Origin: Meandrina meandrites
Lineage: Eukaryota > Cnidaria > Anthozoa > Scleractinia > Meandrinidae
Assembly (NCBI GenBank): GCA_963693305.1
Contig: OY855905.1
Coordinates: 16,184,237 to 16,248,236, forward strand
Length of the DNA stretch: 64,000 bases
Direction: 5' to 3'
Shown here: positions 25,556 through 37,165 of the stretch, piece after piece
How the letters are laid out: the number at the start of each line of letters is the position of its first letter
Numbering within the stretch: position 1 is the stretch's first letter
The notes under the pieces: generated by a model
What the model was told of the DNA's origin: nothing
Seen by the model: the letters and a program-made list of their open reading frames with translations, nothing else
Databases searched by the model: none
Made by a program: the position numbers and the translations under genes

Positions 25556-27104
25556 CAGGGGTGGATCCAGAGTAGTTCAAGTGATTTGCAGAAATCACTC
25601 AAATGTTTCCAAATATTTGCGTTTTTTATTTCTCAGGTTCGTTATGTAGTTCAAAAAATCAATTATCCTTCTTATTTTATTGTTTATTATAAAATAAAAC
25701 AAAGAAAAACGCGTCGTATCTCGTTATTCCGTTGATTAAACAGCAAATCCAGCCCTTCCCGAGCGAATTCGACGAGTCTCCGTTCGCGGGCTTTCGTCCT
25801 TTGTCGATACTTCCAGATCAACGCGAAAAAATTCGTAGGCACGACTGGAAAAAAATTGTACGCAGTGGGTGGGACTGGGGGGTATATGGATCCTTTCACA
25901 AATCACTCAAAACCCTCTCCGATTGGCCAGAAACACTCACATTGTCTTGCGAACTACTCAAACTCCGTTGTGATTGGCTATCCAGGCCGCAAACTACCGT
26001 GCAAACTAGTGACAATCGTATATAAAGGGAAGCCTCTCCCCGAAAGTCCTTCGTTTGTTCATGTTCCGACAAGAGTTCACTGGGTAACTTGCTACGGAGG
26101 AAGACAGGATTTCAGGGATTTTAATTCATATATCCAGTTTGAAAGAGGATTGGCTCAGTACGATGTTGGCTTGGTTTTCAAGGAAGTCAGAACATATTCG
26201 GACCAGGACAAGCTCAAGTTCATAGAGAATGTGTGGAAACCAGGTGAGCTATTTGACTTCCAGCGTCAGTTGAATATTCGAATCAAACTGTCATTTTGTG
26301 TTGAGCTGACCGCTGAAAAGATTCCCCTGGCTAGCATGCTCTAAATATCTTGATGGTGCATTTTGTTTACCGTATGTTTCTTTTGAGGTCCATTGCGGGC
26401 GAAATACGAATAAACTTCTCAAACAAATTGTACACGTATTATATCCACAGTCTCACATTTTCGACGTCCGCCAGCGGGAAATGTTAGTTGCATAATTTAG
26501 CAGTGTTTCTGTGTGATTGCAATGGCGAATTTTCTCTTTGGCCCGGAGCAACTATAATTTTACCAGCTCCGTTCTTCATGTGGCTTCCTCCAGTATCGAC
26601 TTTAGAAGATATTTTTTTGGAAACTAAACTAGTGAACAGCACGGTATGCGAACGGTATTTTGAACAACTGATTTATTCTCCTACGCGTGTCGTCCGACTG
26701 TCGCGGACTTCTTCAGGGAGTTTTACAAATGAAAATTTATTTATACATAGTATAAACCGTAAAAATCATTTTACGGGTTATTTTAATGGATTTACGTATA
26801 GGAAACAAGTTAAATATTTACGCAAGGCTTTACTGAGTTGTAGCATATGCGTGACATATTTCTGTTGTGACATATGCGTGACATATTTTATATTTTTGGG
26901 GATCTCAGATTAAGTACTAAATTGAGTTCCAAAATAATTTGGGCTGTAAAGGGTTAAGAAACATGAATGATTTTTTGTACAGAATCATGCTTTCTGTGGA
27001 GGTGCTTGAGGAAGCATGCCCCAACAACCCCCCCCCCCCCCCCCCCCCCCCTTTTTAGTTAAGTTGGTGCAAATCACTCATCTAAAATCCTGGATCCACC
27101 CCTG
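25556..27104. mobile_element. TIR element inserted in the array
   Basis: Ends CAGGGGTGGATCCAGAGTAG and inverted TCCTGGATCCACCCCTG, flanked by CGTTT (25551-25555, 27105-27109); the array unit is continuous across it. CAGGGG-type ends resemble hAT-like families, but a 5-bp duplication is not the usual 8, so the superfamily is open. A C run (27029-27050) sits by the right end. Confidence 0.75.
25856..26344 (+). CDS. Unidentified frame behind a promoter-like segment
   Basis: A 162-codon frame inside the TIR element. Its first half overlaps what looks like a promoter: two inverted CCAAT boxes (GATTGGCC near 25921, GATTGGCT near 25974) and TATATAAAGG at 26020-26029. If transcription starts about 26050, only the C-terminal part would be translated, and it has no in-frame Met near that start. 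The reading (VHWVTCYGGRQDFRDF, LVFKEVRTYSDQDKLKF) looks like real protein but matches no family I recognise. It could be a captured host exon. A polyadenylation-like AATAAA follows at about 26409. Confidence 0.35.
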   Translation: MYAVGGTGGYMDPFTNHSKPSPIGQKHSHCLANYSNSVVIGYPGRKLPCKLVTIVYKGKPLPESPSFVHVPTRVHWVTCYGGRQDFRDFNSYIQFERGLAQYDVGLVFKEVRTYSDQDKLKFIENVWKPGELFDFQRQLNIRIKLSFCVELTAEKIPLASML

Positions 27105-30100
27105 CGTTTGGTCGATTTTTTCGCTGGATTCTACACACCGAACTAAAAGGTTACCCGTTTCGTCTCTTCCGTACGAGGGAATACGATTGCTTCCAAAACA
27201 TTTCCTTCTCCATTTCTGTGGCGGACTTTTATTTAACAAGCAATTTTATACATAAGGCAGTTCATTATATGCTCCGCCCCGACAGCAGAAATACCTTGGC
27301 TTGGTTTGTGAGCCTCTGAACACCGTGGTGTAGCTTGAACATTTTTTGCCATTATTTCACCATGCAAGAAACTCGACTAACAGAAGATGCTTGTGCTTCT
27401 GTCTATACCTTAGACTTAATATATGACAAGGCTTTCTAAAGCCAAAGGTAAAGCTGCTAAGATTACTCGATTCTAGCTTTTCTTTCTAGGGCAGTGACCA
27501 CGGGTTATCACCTTACGTTTTTAAATCGTCATATGGAACACAAGATATTAAATTCAAAGCGCTGCCCGGGTAAAGTTCGCGGTACACAAACAATTAGATG
27601 ATGTACGGTTAATTTTAATTAAGTAAGTCTGCTTGTAAAACCACGGGCTCTCAGACTAGTTTTTGATCAAGCATACTATGCAACCTTAGTGTTGGATTTA
27701 GTGTAGCTCCACTCCAAGCTTTTATAAGATGCATTACACGATCGGATCTATTGGGGGGTGGGGACGGTTACGGACGTTTCTGCATGCCTATTTTAAATTT
27801 AAGGAACTTTTCTTTAAGGGTGCTCTTTAAAAGAGTCAGTGTGTTCGTTTGGACGATTCTTTCTCTTGATGCTGCACACCGAACAACGTTGGCCGTGGTG
27901 TGAAAAATGACGTTTTTTTTGTTTCTCTTCCACGAGTGTACGCGATTGCCTCCAAAACATTCCCCTGCAAGTTTCTGTTGCGAAATTTTATTTTTCAAGC
28001 AATTTTAAACATTACGCAGTTCACAATATGCTACGCCCGGAAAGCGGAGGTGCCTTGGCTTGGTTTGTGAGCCTCTGGAAAACGTGGTGTAGCTTGAATA
28101 TTTTTAGCCATTTTCTCACCATACAACAAGATCGACTAACAGAAGATGCTTGTGCTTCTGTCTATACCTGAGACCTGATATATGACAAGCCTTTAAAAGG
28201 CAAAGGTAAAGATGCTAAGACTACTCGTTTCTAGCTTTTCTACTCGTTTCTAGGTTTTCCTTCTTAGGGCAGTGAACACAATGTCATTGGAACACAATGA
28301 CACATTTCGCAAGATGTAATACTCAAAGCTCTGGGTATAGTTGGCTGTACAGAAACAACCAAATGATGTGCGGTTGATTTAAAATAAGAAACTTTTGAAA
28401 AGCAGCGCTTGTCAGACTAGCTTTTATCACACCGCCTATTGAACCTTAGTGCTGACTTTTGTGTAGCTTCAGCCCAAGCTGTTATAAGATGCGTTACACC
28501 ATCTGAGTTACTGGAAGAACGTTGACGCACGTTTCTCGCTATTTCAAATTTGAGGAACCTTTCATGAGGTTCAAGAGTGCCGTTTGAAAGAGTTAGTGTG
28601 TTCGTTTGGTCGATTTTTTTTCGTTGGATTCTATACACGGAACTGAAACGTTACCCGTTTCGTCCCTTCCGTACCGTACGAGGGAATACGATTGCTTCCA
28701 AAACATTTCCTTCTCCATTTCTGTGACGGACTTTTATTTAACAAGCAATTTTATACATCAGGCAGTTCATTATATGCTCCGCCCCGACAGCAGAAATACC
28801 TTGGCTTGGTTTGTGAGCCTCTGAACACCGTGGTGTAGCTTGAACATTTTTTGCCATTATTTCACCATGCAAGAAACTCGACTAACAGAAGAGGCTTGTG
28901 CTTCTGTCTATACCCGAGACTTGATATATGACAAGCCTTTCTAAAGCCAAAGGTAAAGTTGCTAAGATTACTCGATTCTAGCTTTTCTTCCTAGGGCAGT
29001 GACCACGGGTTATCACCTTACGTTTTTGAATCGTCATATGGAACACAAGATATTAAATTCAAAGCGCTGGGTAAAGTTCGCTAAAGCTGAGCTGTTGGGG
29101 GACGGTTACGGACGTTTCTCGCTATTTTCAATTTAAGGAACTTTTCTTTAAGGGTGCAAGAGTGCTCTTTGAACGAGTCAGTGTGTTCGTTTGGTCGGTT
29201 TCTTTCTCTTGATGCTGCACACCGAACAACGTTGGCCGTGGTGTGAAAAATGATGTTTTTTTTTGTTTCTCTTCCACGAGTGTACGCAATTGCCTCCAAA
29301 ACATTCCCCTGCAAGTTTCTGTTGTGAAATTTTATTTTTCAAGCAATTTTAAACATTACGCAGTTCACAATATGCTACGCCCGGAAAGCGGAGGTACCTT
29401 GGCTTTGTTTGTTAGCCTCTGAAAAACGTGGTGTAGCTTGAATATTTTTAGCCATTTTCTCACCATGCAAGAAGATCGACTAACAGAAGATGCTTGTCCT
29501 TCTGTCTATACCTGAGACCTGATATATGACAAGCCTTTTTAAAGGCAAAGGTAAAGATGCTAAGACTACTCGTTTCTAGATTTTCCTCCTTAGGGCAGTG
29601 AACACAATGTCATTGGAACACAATGACACATTTCGCAAGATGTAATACTCAAAGCTCTGGGTATAGTTGGCTGTACAGAAACAACCAAATGATGTGCGGT
29701 TGATTTAAAATAAGAAACTTTTGAAAAGCAGCGCTTGTCAGACTAGCTTTTATCACACCGCCTATTGAACCTTAGTGCTGACTTTTGTGTAGCTTCAGCC
29801 CAAGCTGTTATAAGATGCGTTACACCATCTGAGTTACTGGAAGAACGTTGACGCACGTTTCTCGCTATTTCAAATTTGAGGAACCTTTCATGAGGTTCAA
29901 GAGTGCCGTTTGAAAGAGTTAGTGTGTTCGTTTGGTCGATTTTTTTTCGTTGGATTCTATACACGGAACTGAAACGTGACCCGTTTCGCCCTTCCGTACC
30001 GTACGAGGGAATACGATTGCTTCCAAAACATTTCCTTCTCCATTTCTGTGGCGGACTTTTATTTAACAAGCAATTTTATACATCAGGCAGTTCATTATAT

Positions 30101-31857
30101 GCTCCGCCCCAACAGCAGAAATACCTTGGCTTGGTTTGTGAGCCTCTGAACACCGTGGTGTAGCTTGAACATTTTTTGCCATTATTTCATCATGCAAGAA
30201 ACTCGACTAACAGAAGAGGCTTGTGCTTCTGTCTATACCCGAGACTTGATATATGACAAGCCTTTCTAAAGCCAAAGGTAAAGCTGCTAAGATTACTCGA
30301 TTCTAGCTTTTCTTCCTAGGGCAGTGACCACGAGTTATCACCTTACGTTCTTGAATCGTCATATGGAACACAAGATATTAAATTCAAAGCGCTGGGTAAA
30401 GTTCGCTAAAGCTGAGCTGTTGGGGGGACGGTTATACGGACGTTTCTCGCTATTTTAAATTTAAGGAACTTTTCTTTAAGGGTGCAAGAGTGCTCTTTGA
30501 AAGAGTCAGTGTGTTCGTTTGGTCGGTTTCTTTCTCTTGATGCTGCACACCGAACAACGTTGGCCGTGGTGTGAAAAATGACGTTTTTTTTTGTTGCTCT
30601 TCCACGAGTGTACGAGATTGCCTCCAAAACATTCCCCTGCCAGTTTCTGTTGCGAAATTTTATTTTTCAAGCAATTTTAAACATTACGCAGTTCACAATA
30701 TGCTACGCTCGGAAAGCGGAGGTACCTTGGCTTGGTTTGTGAGCCTCTGAAAAACGTGGTGTAGCTTGAATATTTTTAGCCATTTTCTCACCATGCAAGA
30801 AGATCGACTAACAGAAAATGCTTGTCCTTCTGTCTATACGTGAGACCTGATATATGACAAGCCTTTTTAAAGGCAAAGGTAAAGATGCTAAGACTACTCG
30901 TTTCGAGCTTTTCTACTCGTTTCTAGGTTTTCCTCCTTAGGGCAGTGAACACAATGTCATTGGAACACAATGACACGTTTCGCAAGATGTAATACTCAAA
31001 GCTCTGGGTATAGTTGGCTGTACAGAAACAACCAAATGATGTGCGGTTGATTTAAAATAAGAAACTTTTGAAAAGCAGCGCTTGTCAGACTAGCTTTTAT
31101 CACACCGCCTATTGAACCTTAGTGCTGACTTTTGTGTAGCTTCAGCCCAAGCTGTTATAAGATGCGTTACACCATCTGAGTCACTGGGGGAACGTTGACG
31201 CACGTTTCTCGCTATTTCAAATTTGAGGAACCTTTCATGAGGTTCAAGAGTGCCGTTTGAAAGAGTTAGTGTGTTCGTTTGGTCGATTTTTTTTCGCTGG
31301 ATTCTACACACGGAACTGAAACGTTACCCGTTTCGTCCCTTCCGTACCGTACGAGGGAATACGATTGCTTCCAAAACATTTCCTTCTCCATTTCTGTGGC
31401 GGACCTTTATTTAACAAGCAATTTTATACATCAGGCAGTTCATTTTATGCTCCGCCCCGACAGCAGAAATACCTTGGCTTGGTTTGTGAGCCTCTGAACA
31501 CCGTGGTGTAGCTTGAACATTTTTTGCCATTATTTCACCATGCAAGAAACTCGACTAACAGAAGATGCTTGTGCTTCTGTCTATACCTGAGACTTGATAT
31601 ATGACAAGCCTTTCTAAAGCCAAAGGTAAAGCTGCTAAGATTACTAGATTCTAGCTTTTCTAGATTGTGGTGATAACTCATGCCGATTGGCATTATGCAT
31701 CAGTCAATTGAAACTCCGGCCCCCCAACCCCCGGGACTTAGCGGAGAATTTAACACTTACCAAGTGTTAAAAAACGGCTTATTTCCCCGCCCCCAGGGCC
31801 AAGACGTCTGTTAAAAGCCCCGCATAGCGGGGCCATCCGAACCAAATGGAGAAATAC

Positions 31858-32147
31858 AGTCGACTGAATGACTGAATGACCGACTGAATGAATGAATGAA
31901 TGAATGAATGAATGAATGAATGAATGAATGAATGAATGAATGAATGAATGAATGAATGAATGAATGAATGAATGAATGAATGAATGAATGACTGACCGAC
32001 TGACTGACTGACTGACTGACTGACTGACTGACTGACTGAATGAATGAATGAATGAATGAATGAATGAATGAATGAATGAATGAATGAATGAATGAATGAA
32101 TGAATGAATGAATGAATGAATGAATAAATAAATGAATGAATGAATAT
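31858..32147. repeat. (TGAA)n/(TGAC)n microsatellite
   Basis: About 290 bp of TGAA units with a central block of TGAC units (about 31989-32037). The minus-strand frame of His-Ser-Phe-Ile repeats over it is an artefact. Confidence 0.95.
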
Positions 32148-32792
32148 ATACTGTTTTACGTGTTTGCCGTGCTCCCGATAACTCCAACCTTGAAGGGAAA
32201 ATGAAAACGGTTTGAGTTATCGGGAGTTGAGACTGAGCAATAAAAAATAACGAGAAACTGGTGTTTTACTATTCATACAGTCTGTATTTTCAGTTAATAA
32301 AATTTGATTATAGTATAAAGAGGTCGAGTGAAAATGGAACAATGTATTTTTAAAATTAGCTGTTTATATTGGAACGTAACGTAACGTGAAACAAAGCAGA
32401 GCAGCAGAATAAGTACGCCCTTTGAAAGAATCGTTATCAACCTCCACAAACAAACTGAACGTCTGCAGCACGTCAACAGCGTGGCACAGTCCCAGGGACA
32501 CAGTTCATATTTTGAGTGGCGTTTCGGAATTCAATTTCTAATGTTTTTATTTCAAGATAAAATCAATGTTTTGGACTACAGTACACTGCTTGTTTTGACT
32601 TGGCACGTATTGACAGACATGGTTCGAGTTATCGAGGGTAAAATTATATAGAAAATGACCTCAAGGCAAACGAAAATTGGTTCGAGTTAGTGGGAGGTTC
32701 GAGTTGCCGAGGGTAAACTTACAGAAAATGTATGACGGAAATCCGATTTTGGTTCGAGTTAGCGCGAGGTTCGAGTTATGGGAAGTCGACTG
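32148..32792. mobile_element. Probable pogo-like insertion within the MITE
   Basis: Left CCCGATAACTCCAACCTTGA and right repeated GGTTCGAGTTA(T/G)..GG with end AGTCGACTGTA form subterminal inverted repeats, with TA close to both ends. The left outermost bases do not match the right exactly, so the boundary is approximate. Confidence 0.5.
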
Positions 32793-33134
32793 TAACTTAA
32801 ATCGATATCGTTGGTCTATTTGAAATTCACCTATTTTCGGTTCTAGCATTAAAAGCCCCAGCCTCTTAAGCTGCAATTTCCAAGTGCAGCGAATGCTGGC
32901 CTTCAATATGCCGATTTTACTCTTATTAGATGCAGAAGTCCATCTTTATTTTGATGTGATAAGTTCTGTTAAATCACCGCTCCACGGCCCCGGTCTACTG
33001 ACAATTTGTTAAATCCACCGCCCATCGGGGCCAACGCGCCGTTAAAAGTGCGTTAAATCCCGGCTTTGGACGCGTTAAATCCCCGCCAAGTCCCGGGGGT
33101 CGGGGGGCCGGGGTTTCAATTGACTGATGCATTA

Positions 33135-33951
33135 TTTCCTATTCTTGCCATCAGTTCTTGACATTGATCATGCTATAGAACACAGAAAAAGACATAAGAA
33201 GACATTTCCATTCCCCCTCCTATGATCAATCTTGAGCTACTGGAAACCTGGAAAACTCACTCAAACAAGATTAAAACTAAAAGCGAGGTTCAAACATTAA
33301 TTGAAGGCGAGCATGGGATCCTAAAGCTTTGATATTTTCTAAACGTTATTAGAACCTTACTATTATTATTAATGTATACACCACCTTTCCAACTTCTTTT
33401 GTCAGAAGTAGTTATTTTAAACATACTGTCATAACCCTAACTTCTGTTTACAGAGGCATCCAACAAGCCAATTTCTTAGAATTTATCATGTATTTTCTGA
33501 CTACAAAGTAAATAGCAAATAAAAAGGCCTTGTGGATATTATTATCAGTTGGTGGGAAACGTGCACAAAGCGTCATTTCCCAGCACAGTTGGTGTGTGAC
33601 ACTAGGTCCAAATTTAGCCCCTCAGTGAAGGGGTAAATATAATGTAACTTAACCCAGAAATGAAAAGGAAGAATCATTTTTGCTGACATTTTGGCACCTT
33701 CCTAAAGAGAAAACTTTCCATACAATACAAAAAACAAGCAAAACCAAAAGCTCATTATTCCCAGCCAGTGAAAAAAGCCCTTGTGGAAAAACCTTAGTTG
33801 AGTGCCCCTGTGTTTGGCAAATTTTGCTGTGCTTTTAGGCGAAAATCTTACTTATCACAGGTAAAACAAACACTTGTTTGAACTGTCCCACCATAAAATA
33901 TATACCATATATAATTGTCACTAAACACATTGCCAAAGGATCATTCAATGA
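33135..33951. other. 3' flank of the KDZ-type gene, nothing recognised
   Basis: AT-rich, no frame of note. It would include the 3' UTR of the minus-strand transposase gene. Confidence 0.4.
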
Positions 33952-34142
33952 CTAAAGAGATGCTATCCTTTTTCTGTTGCTGTACGAAAGAAACAGCTTT
34001 GCATGTTGAATAAAATGTTCTGGATTCATATATGAAAGCTGTGCCTTGATCCTTGCAAGCTTGCTGTTTTTTTGTTCACAGATTTGGCTGTCAAGACCCT
34101 CGAACTGTGGATAAAGTGCCATCTTGTACCCAAGAGAACATC
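33952..34142 (-). CDS. KDZ-type transposase, last exon
   Basis: Minus strand, 191 bp. It begins after acceptor TTTTTAATGTAG and ends at a TAG stop (33952-33954). Joined to the exon at 34398-34520 it keeps frame and completes a Gly-Cys (codon split 1+2). The reading has CSLGYKMALYPQFEGLDSQI and CEQKNSKLARIKAQLSYMNP, followed by an FLSYSNRKRIASL end. The pattern LDSQICEQKNS..L..IK.QLSYM is the helical segment after the second catalytic region of Kyakuja-Dileera-Zisupton transposases (family knowledge); the Glu of CEQ is a candidate acidic residue. The gene has introns and lies inside the 24.8-kb TTAA element, so it is the best candidate for its mobilising enzyme. Confidence 0.75.
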
Positions 34143-34397
34143 CTACATTAAAAAAAAAAAAATCAGTGGCGTGAAATGACGGGTACTACATTCAATTCAA
34201 ATTTGTCACAGGATACTATTTCGCTTGTATAACTATATAATATCCAACAGGCAAGAAAATTTTGCTTTATTCTTCTCAATAAACAATTTTGGATGCATGC
34301 ATTTCCGTTCATGTAGTGACTTCATATACCATGAAAACTGTAACATACATTGGATGACCGGTTATAAATACTTGGATACAATGACAATTGAACTCAC

Positions 34398-34520
34398 CTT
34401 TATGGTTGGGTTGGTGATAACGATCAATCAGAAACTTTGTATGCTTAAAGAACTTGGCTTCTCGATTCAGGCAATAATTGTGAAGAACACAGGCATAGTC
34501 ATAAATGACTACATCAGGAG
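34398..34520 (-). CDS. KDZ-type transposase, catalytic-core exon
   Basis: Minus strand, 123 bp, bounded by acceptor TTGTCATTTTAG and donor GTGAGT. It reads PDVVIYDYACVLHNYCLNRE, then a KFFKHTKFLIDRYHQPNHK end. YDxAC-LHxYCLNREA-FF-T-FLIDR-H is the hallmark of KDZ transposases; the Asp of VIYDYAC and the Asp of LIDRYH fall at conserved acidic positions. The phase (2 at the start, 1 at the end) fits both neighbouring exons. Confidence 0.8.
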
Positions 34521-34584
34521 CTAAAATGACAATCAACATTTTGATCAAAGTTTAAAAATAAACAAGGGCAACTAACAAATTCCA

Positions 34585-34770
34585 GTGGGCGGGGGGGGGG
34601 GGGGGGGGGTACTCAGGATTTTAACTTAAGGGGATTATAGAAGGATTTTTGGGGGTTTGAAATTTTTGATCCGGGATTATTTTGGGTAGGAAAATTAAGC
34701 AAGTATTTTTTGGGTGGCTTGATTTAAGCAGGGATTTTTGGGGGTATTATTGACCGTGGCTACGTAGTTC
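34585..34770. mobile_element. G-rich MITE-like insertion in an intron
   Basis: A run of about 20 G (34592-34611) followed by repeating GG.ATTATTTTGG, GGATTTTTGGGGG motifs. A similar G-run start with GGGTAT repeats lies at 38767. No clear right end. Confidence 0.4.
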
Positions 34771-35044
34771 TATGAAAGAGAGTGTTCTTGGTCATCTGTA
34801 CTGTTATTAAAATGACAACTAGATGAGGGCGAGACAAACTAAGATGATATGAATAAACAAACAAAAAAATTCAATTTCTAATGTTTTTAATGTTAACTAA
34901 CAGGTTGGGCCGTACCAATAATGAACCTAGTTCTCAGAATGGAAAAAATGGAATTTAACAATTTAATGCCAGAAGCTAATATGTCCATGCATGAATATTA
35001 ACACTCATAATTGAAGACCGATTGTACAAAAAGGAAGACCTTAC

Positions 35045-35112
35045 CATGCTGGCAATGAAGGGTCACTGTACCAGGCAGCAATGACTTGTGGGCCTTGCCT
35101 TGTTTTGCACCC
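35045..35112 (-). CDS. KDZ-type transposase, exon upstream of the core
   Basis: Minus strand, 68 bp, acceptor GTACATGCAG and donor GTAAGG. It reads GAKQGKAHKSLLPGTVTLHC then QH. An LPGTVTLHCQHG-type segment directly precedes the catalytic Asp region in this family as I know it. Splicing to 34520 keeps the frame, but the GICYGF-like segment usually found between is absent here, so an exon may be lost or hidden in the 34.5-35.0 kb intron, where a G-rich insertion sits. Confidence 0.6.
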
Positions 35113-36245
35113 CTGCATGTACACACGATGCAAATTAACAATCGACTCATTCCGCGACACTTTGTTTACATTACTAGCAGCGAAGGAAAACAAGTTCTTC
35201 ACTGATTTTTACCGCAAAGACGCGACGTCTTCGGGCTTTACTTTAGTTAGCACAAGTGTTACGCTAAAGGGTTTAAAAGCAGGGCGATATATTTTCAGTT
35301 GAATCCTAACCTCAAACAGAAAATTTAAGAAGATTATCGATCGTATGAATGTGATGAATAGCGAATAAAGTTGGCTCCTGGAAACGAATAGTTGACTGCA
35401 AATTATTCATATGCAAGTAGACTTTCGTTGTAGAATTTACAGTAAATACTGATAATAAGTCAATAAATCTTATACCTTTTTAAAACTCTGAGGCAATTCT
35501 ATTTATTTAAATAAACTGTGCATGCTGTGCGAAGGTCAAGAATTTATGTTGTGTTGTGACTCTGCGTGTTTAAGGTTCTCTGAGTTTAGAATGCTCAAGC
35601 AAATTTCATGATAATCTTTTCCCACATATCTACATACAGACATATATAAACATGTAGTACTTGAGTTCTCCTATAATAAGTAGTTCATTGATATTCTACG
35701 AAAGTTCTTTGCTAGCCATCCAGATCTGAAATCTGCTCCTATAATTATCACTTCAGAACGATTACCAATATCCTAGGTTGACGTCTCTAGTCCCAGTTTC
35801 CGCTTCACTCAACTTTAAAAATTCGTAAAAAAATAGCGGTTTAAACCAAATCAAAAAATTTTTGCGGCATTTTACTCAGTATGATGCAAAGATTTAATCC
35901 GGCCGAAAAAAGTTTTTGGGGTTATAGGCGCTTTAAGCACTCTGGCATGGCTTAGATGATACCACATGTGTGGGATCATTTGGTGTGGCTATATAGCTTA
36001 ACCTCCATCCTAGCATCAGCACTGCACTGATGAGGATGAGGCCCAGAAAGCCGAGACAGTATTGTACATTTAACAATTATTCCACCAGCGAGTGGTAAGG
36101 GTAAAAGGATATACTGAATATAGTAGTAAACAAACCGCTATCAAAGTTAAAAGGACAGCGGTAGAAGGGGCTACACAGCGTAAAAGAAAAAATTTAATTT
36201 GATTTCCAGAAAATCATACATTATAATGGACTTAAAGTTACTTAC
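35113..36245. other. Intronic or degraded part of the KDZ-type gene
   Basis: By phase at least one more exon (ending phase 1) should lie here, but none with convincing splice sites was found. Near 36010-36060 an ATCAGCACTGCACTGATGAGG hairpin-like sequence is repeat-like. Confidence 0.3.
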
Positions 36246-36362
36246 CCAAAGTGATTTCTTTCTTGAATTATAATCTTTTATAAAGAAGTTTATAGCACTT
36301 GTATTAAGCACATTCCATTCCTCTAAATATTGAGGGCCAGAAGGTAGAGAGGTCTTGTTCAC
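36246..36362 (-). CDS. Probable upstream exon of the KDZ-type gene
   Basis: Minus strand, 117 bp (39 codons, phase 0 at both ends), acceptor CCTGGCAG and donor GTAAGT. It reads TSLPSGPQYLEEWNVLNTSA then INFFIKDYNSRKKSLW. No domain is recognised. It is on the same strand and in the right order for the transposase gene, but membership is inferred from position and splice signals only. Confidence 0.45.
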
Positions 36363-36769
36363 CTGCCAGGATACCAGAAATCTAGGAAATAAATTAAAGA
36401 AATAAAACATTTTCAAGAAACAATTTGGCCCTTTGTGAACCCGACATAACCTGCATCGCACAGGTCACACTTAAACAAATAAACAACACACCGTCAAAAG
36501 GCGTCATCCATATGTAAGCATTATACACTGCTGTTCCGAACAATTTCATAGCACGCTTCAATGTAATTAAGAAATGCACGAACAAATTTGACTGCCTAAG
36601 TTGTTAATGAAATGTTGTGTAGTCAAAATCTCAAACCAACACTGAATGTACAGTCCGATTCTCTTTGCGCTAAAGTATTTATGTAATTACGTGTAGCTTG
36701 GCACTCTTTATGCAAATTCGCTTTCAACGTAGCCTTTTCACAATTCAAATAAAATTTGCTTTTTTATCA

Positions 36770-36892
36770 CTAAGGGGGAGCAGGGATGGCGCACAAAACC
36801 AACACTTCCAAATTCCAATTCGATCGGGAATTCGAGGGCCACAGGTTTGTCAGTCGCGAGACTGTTACGTGCTACCCTCGTTAAACAAAGTC

Positions 36893-36940
<48 letters not shown>
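36770..36940 (+). repeat. SINE-like 3' tail with (TTA)n
   Basis: GGGAGCAGGGATGGCGCA at the start and CGCGAGACTGTTACGTGC, CTCGTTAAACAAAGTCTTTA, then about 15 TTA units (36895-36940). This is the layout of a tRNA-related SINE body and tail, but the 5' promoter boxes are not clear. Confidence 0.5.
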
Positions 36941-37080
36941 TAACCTTGATAATGGTGCAAGATGCACCGAAAAAGTCGCCTCTTATCATTTATATTTCTT
37001 TTATCAAAACATTTTCAAACATGAAAACTGCAGTGCAGAGCGGAGCAGATCGAGCGAGTGCAAATCAAATTTTAGCTTAC

Positions 37081-37165
37081 CAACTCGTCTTCTTCATCGC
37101 TTGGGTCGCTGCCGTCGTTCCTCGTCCTAGAACTTTTGTTTGCAATGAAGTACAATAGTACGTAA
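37081..37165 (-). CDS. Possible acidic exon of the KDZ-type gene
   Basis: Minus strand. Before a good donor (GTAAGC at 37080-37075) the frame reads NKSSRTRNDGSDPSDEEDEL, which joins in phase 0 to the exon at 36362. The 5' limit is not determined: there is no in-frame Met before an upstream stop. Weak evidence. Confidence 0.3.

Larger units (their letters stand above)
25260..31672. repeat. Two-unit higher-order tandem array, period about 1.33 kb
   Basis: Two diverged units of about 660 bp alternate. Unit A (anchor GAACCTTAGTGCTGACTTTT) is at 25389, 28441, 29767 and 31114; unit B (anchor GTGACCACGRGTTATCACC) at 27494, 28999 and 30324. Spacing of like units is 1325-1347 bp except for a longer first interval. 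Both units share TTGGTTTGTGAGCCTCTG, CACC(G/A)TGGTGTAGCTTGAA and GACTAACAGAAGA.GCTTGTG. Copies are highly similar, so the array is young or homogenised. Minus-strand frames in it repeat with the units and lack recognisable domains. Confidence 0.85.
31696..33131. mobile_element. PIF/Harbinger-like MITE carrying a microsatellite
   Basis: Ends TGCATCAGTCAATTGAAACT and inverted GTTTCAATTGACTGATGCA with TTA on each side (31693-31695, 33132-33134). Subterminal GGCCCCCCAACCCCCGGGAC and its inverse also pair. A three-base TTA duplication fits PIF/Harbinger. The same 14-base terminus bounds a 458-bp copy at 49208-49665. The interior contains a TGAA microsatellite and a probable pogo-like insertion. 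Confidence 0.85.

Noticed and set aside
28417..31311. Repeated minus-strand frames in the tandem array (about 73-108 codons, containing TNTLTLSNGTLEPHERFLK)
   Set aside because: They recur only because the array unit recurs, have no domain, and vary in length with the units.
23441..31672. Possible CRISPR-like array
   Set aside because: Spacing and repeat length are wrong, the genome is eukaryotic, and there are no cas genes.
31750..32187. 145-codon minus-strand frame of His-Ser-Phe-Ile repeats
   Set aside because: It is a translation of the TGAA/TGAC microsatellite.
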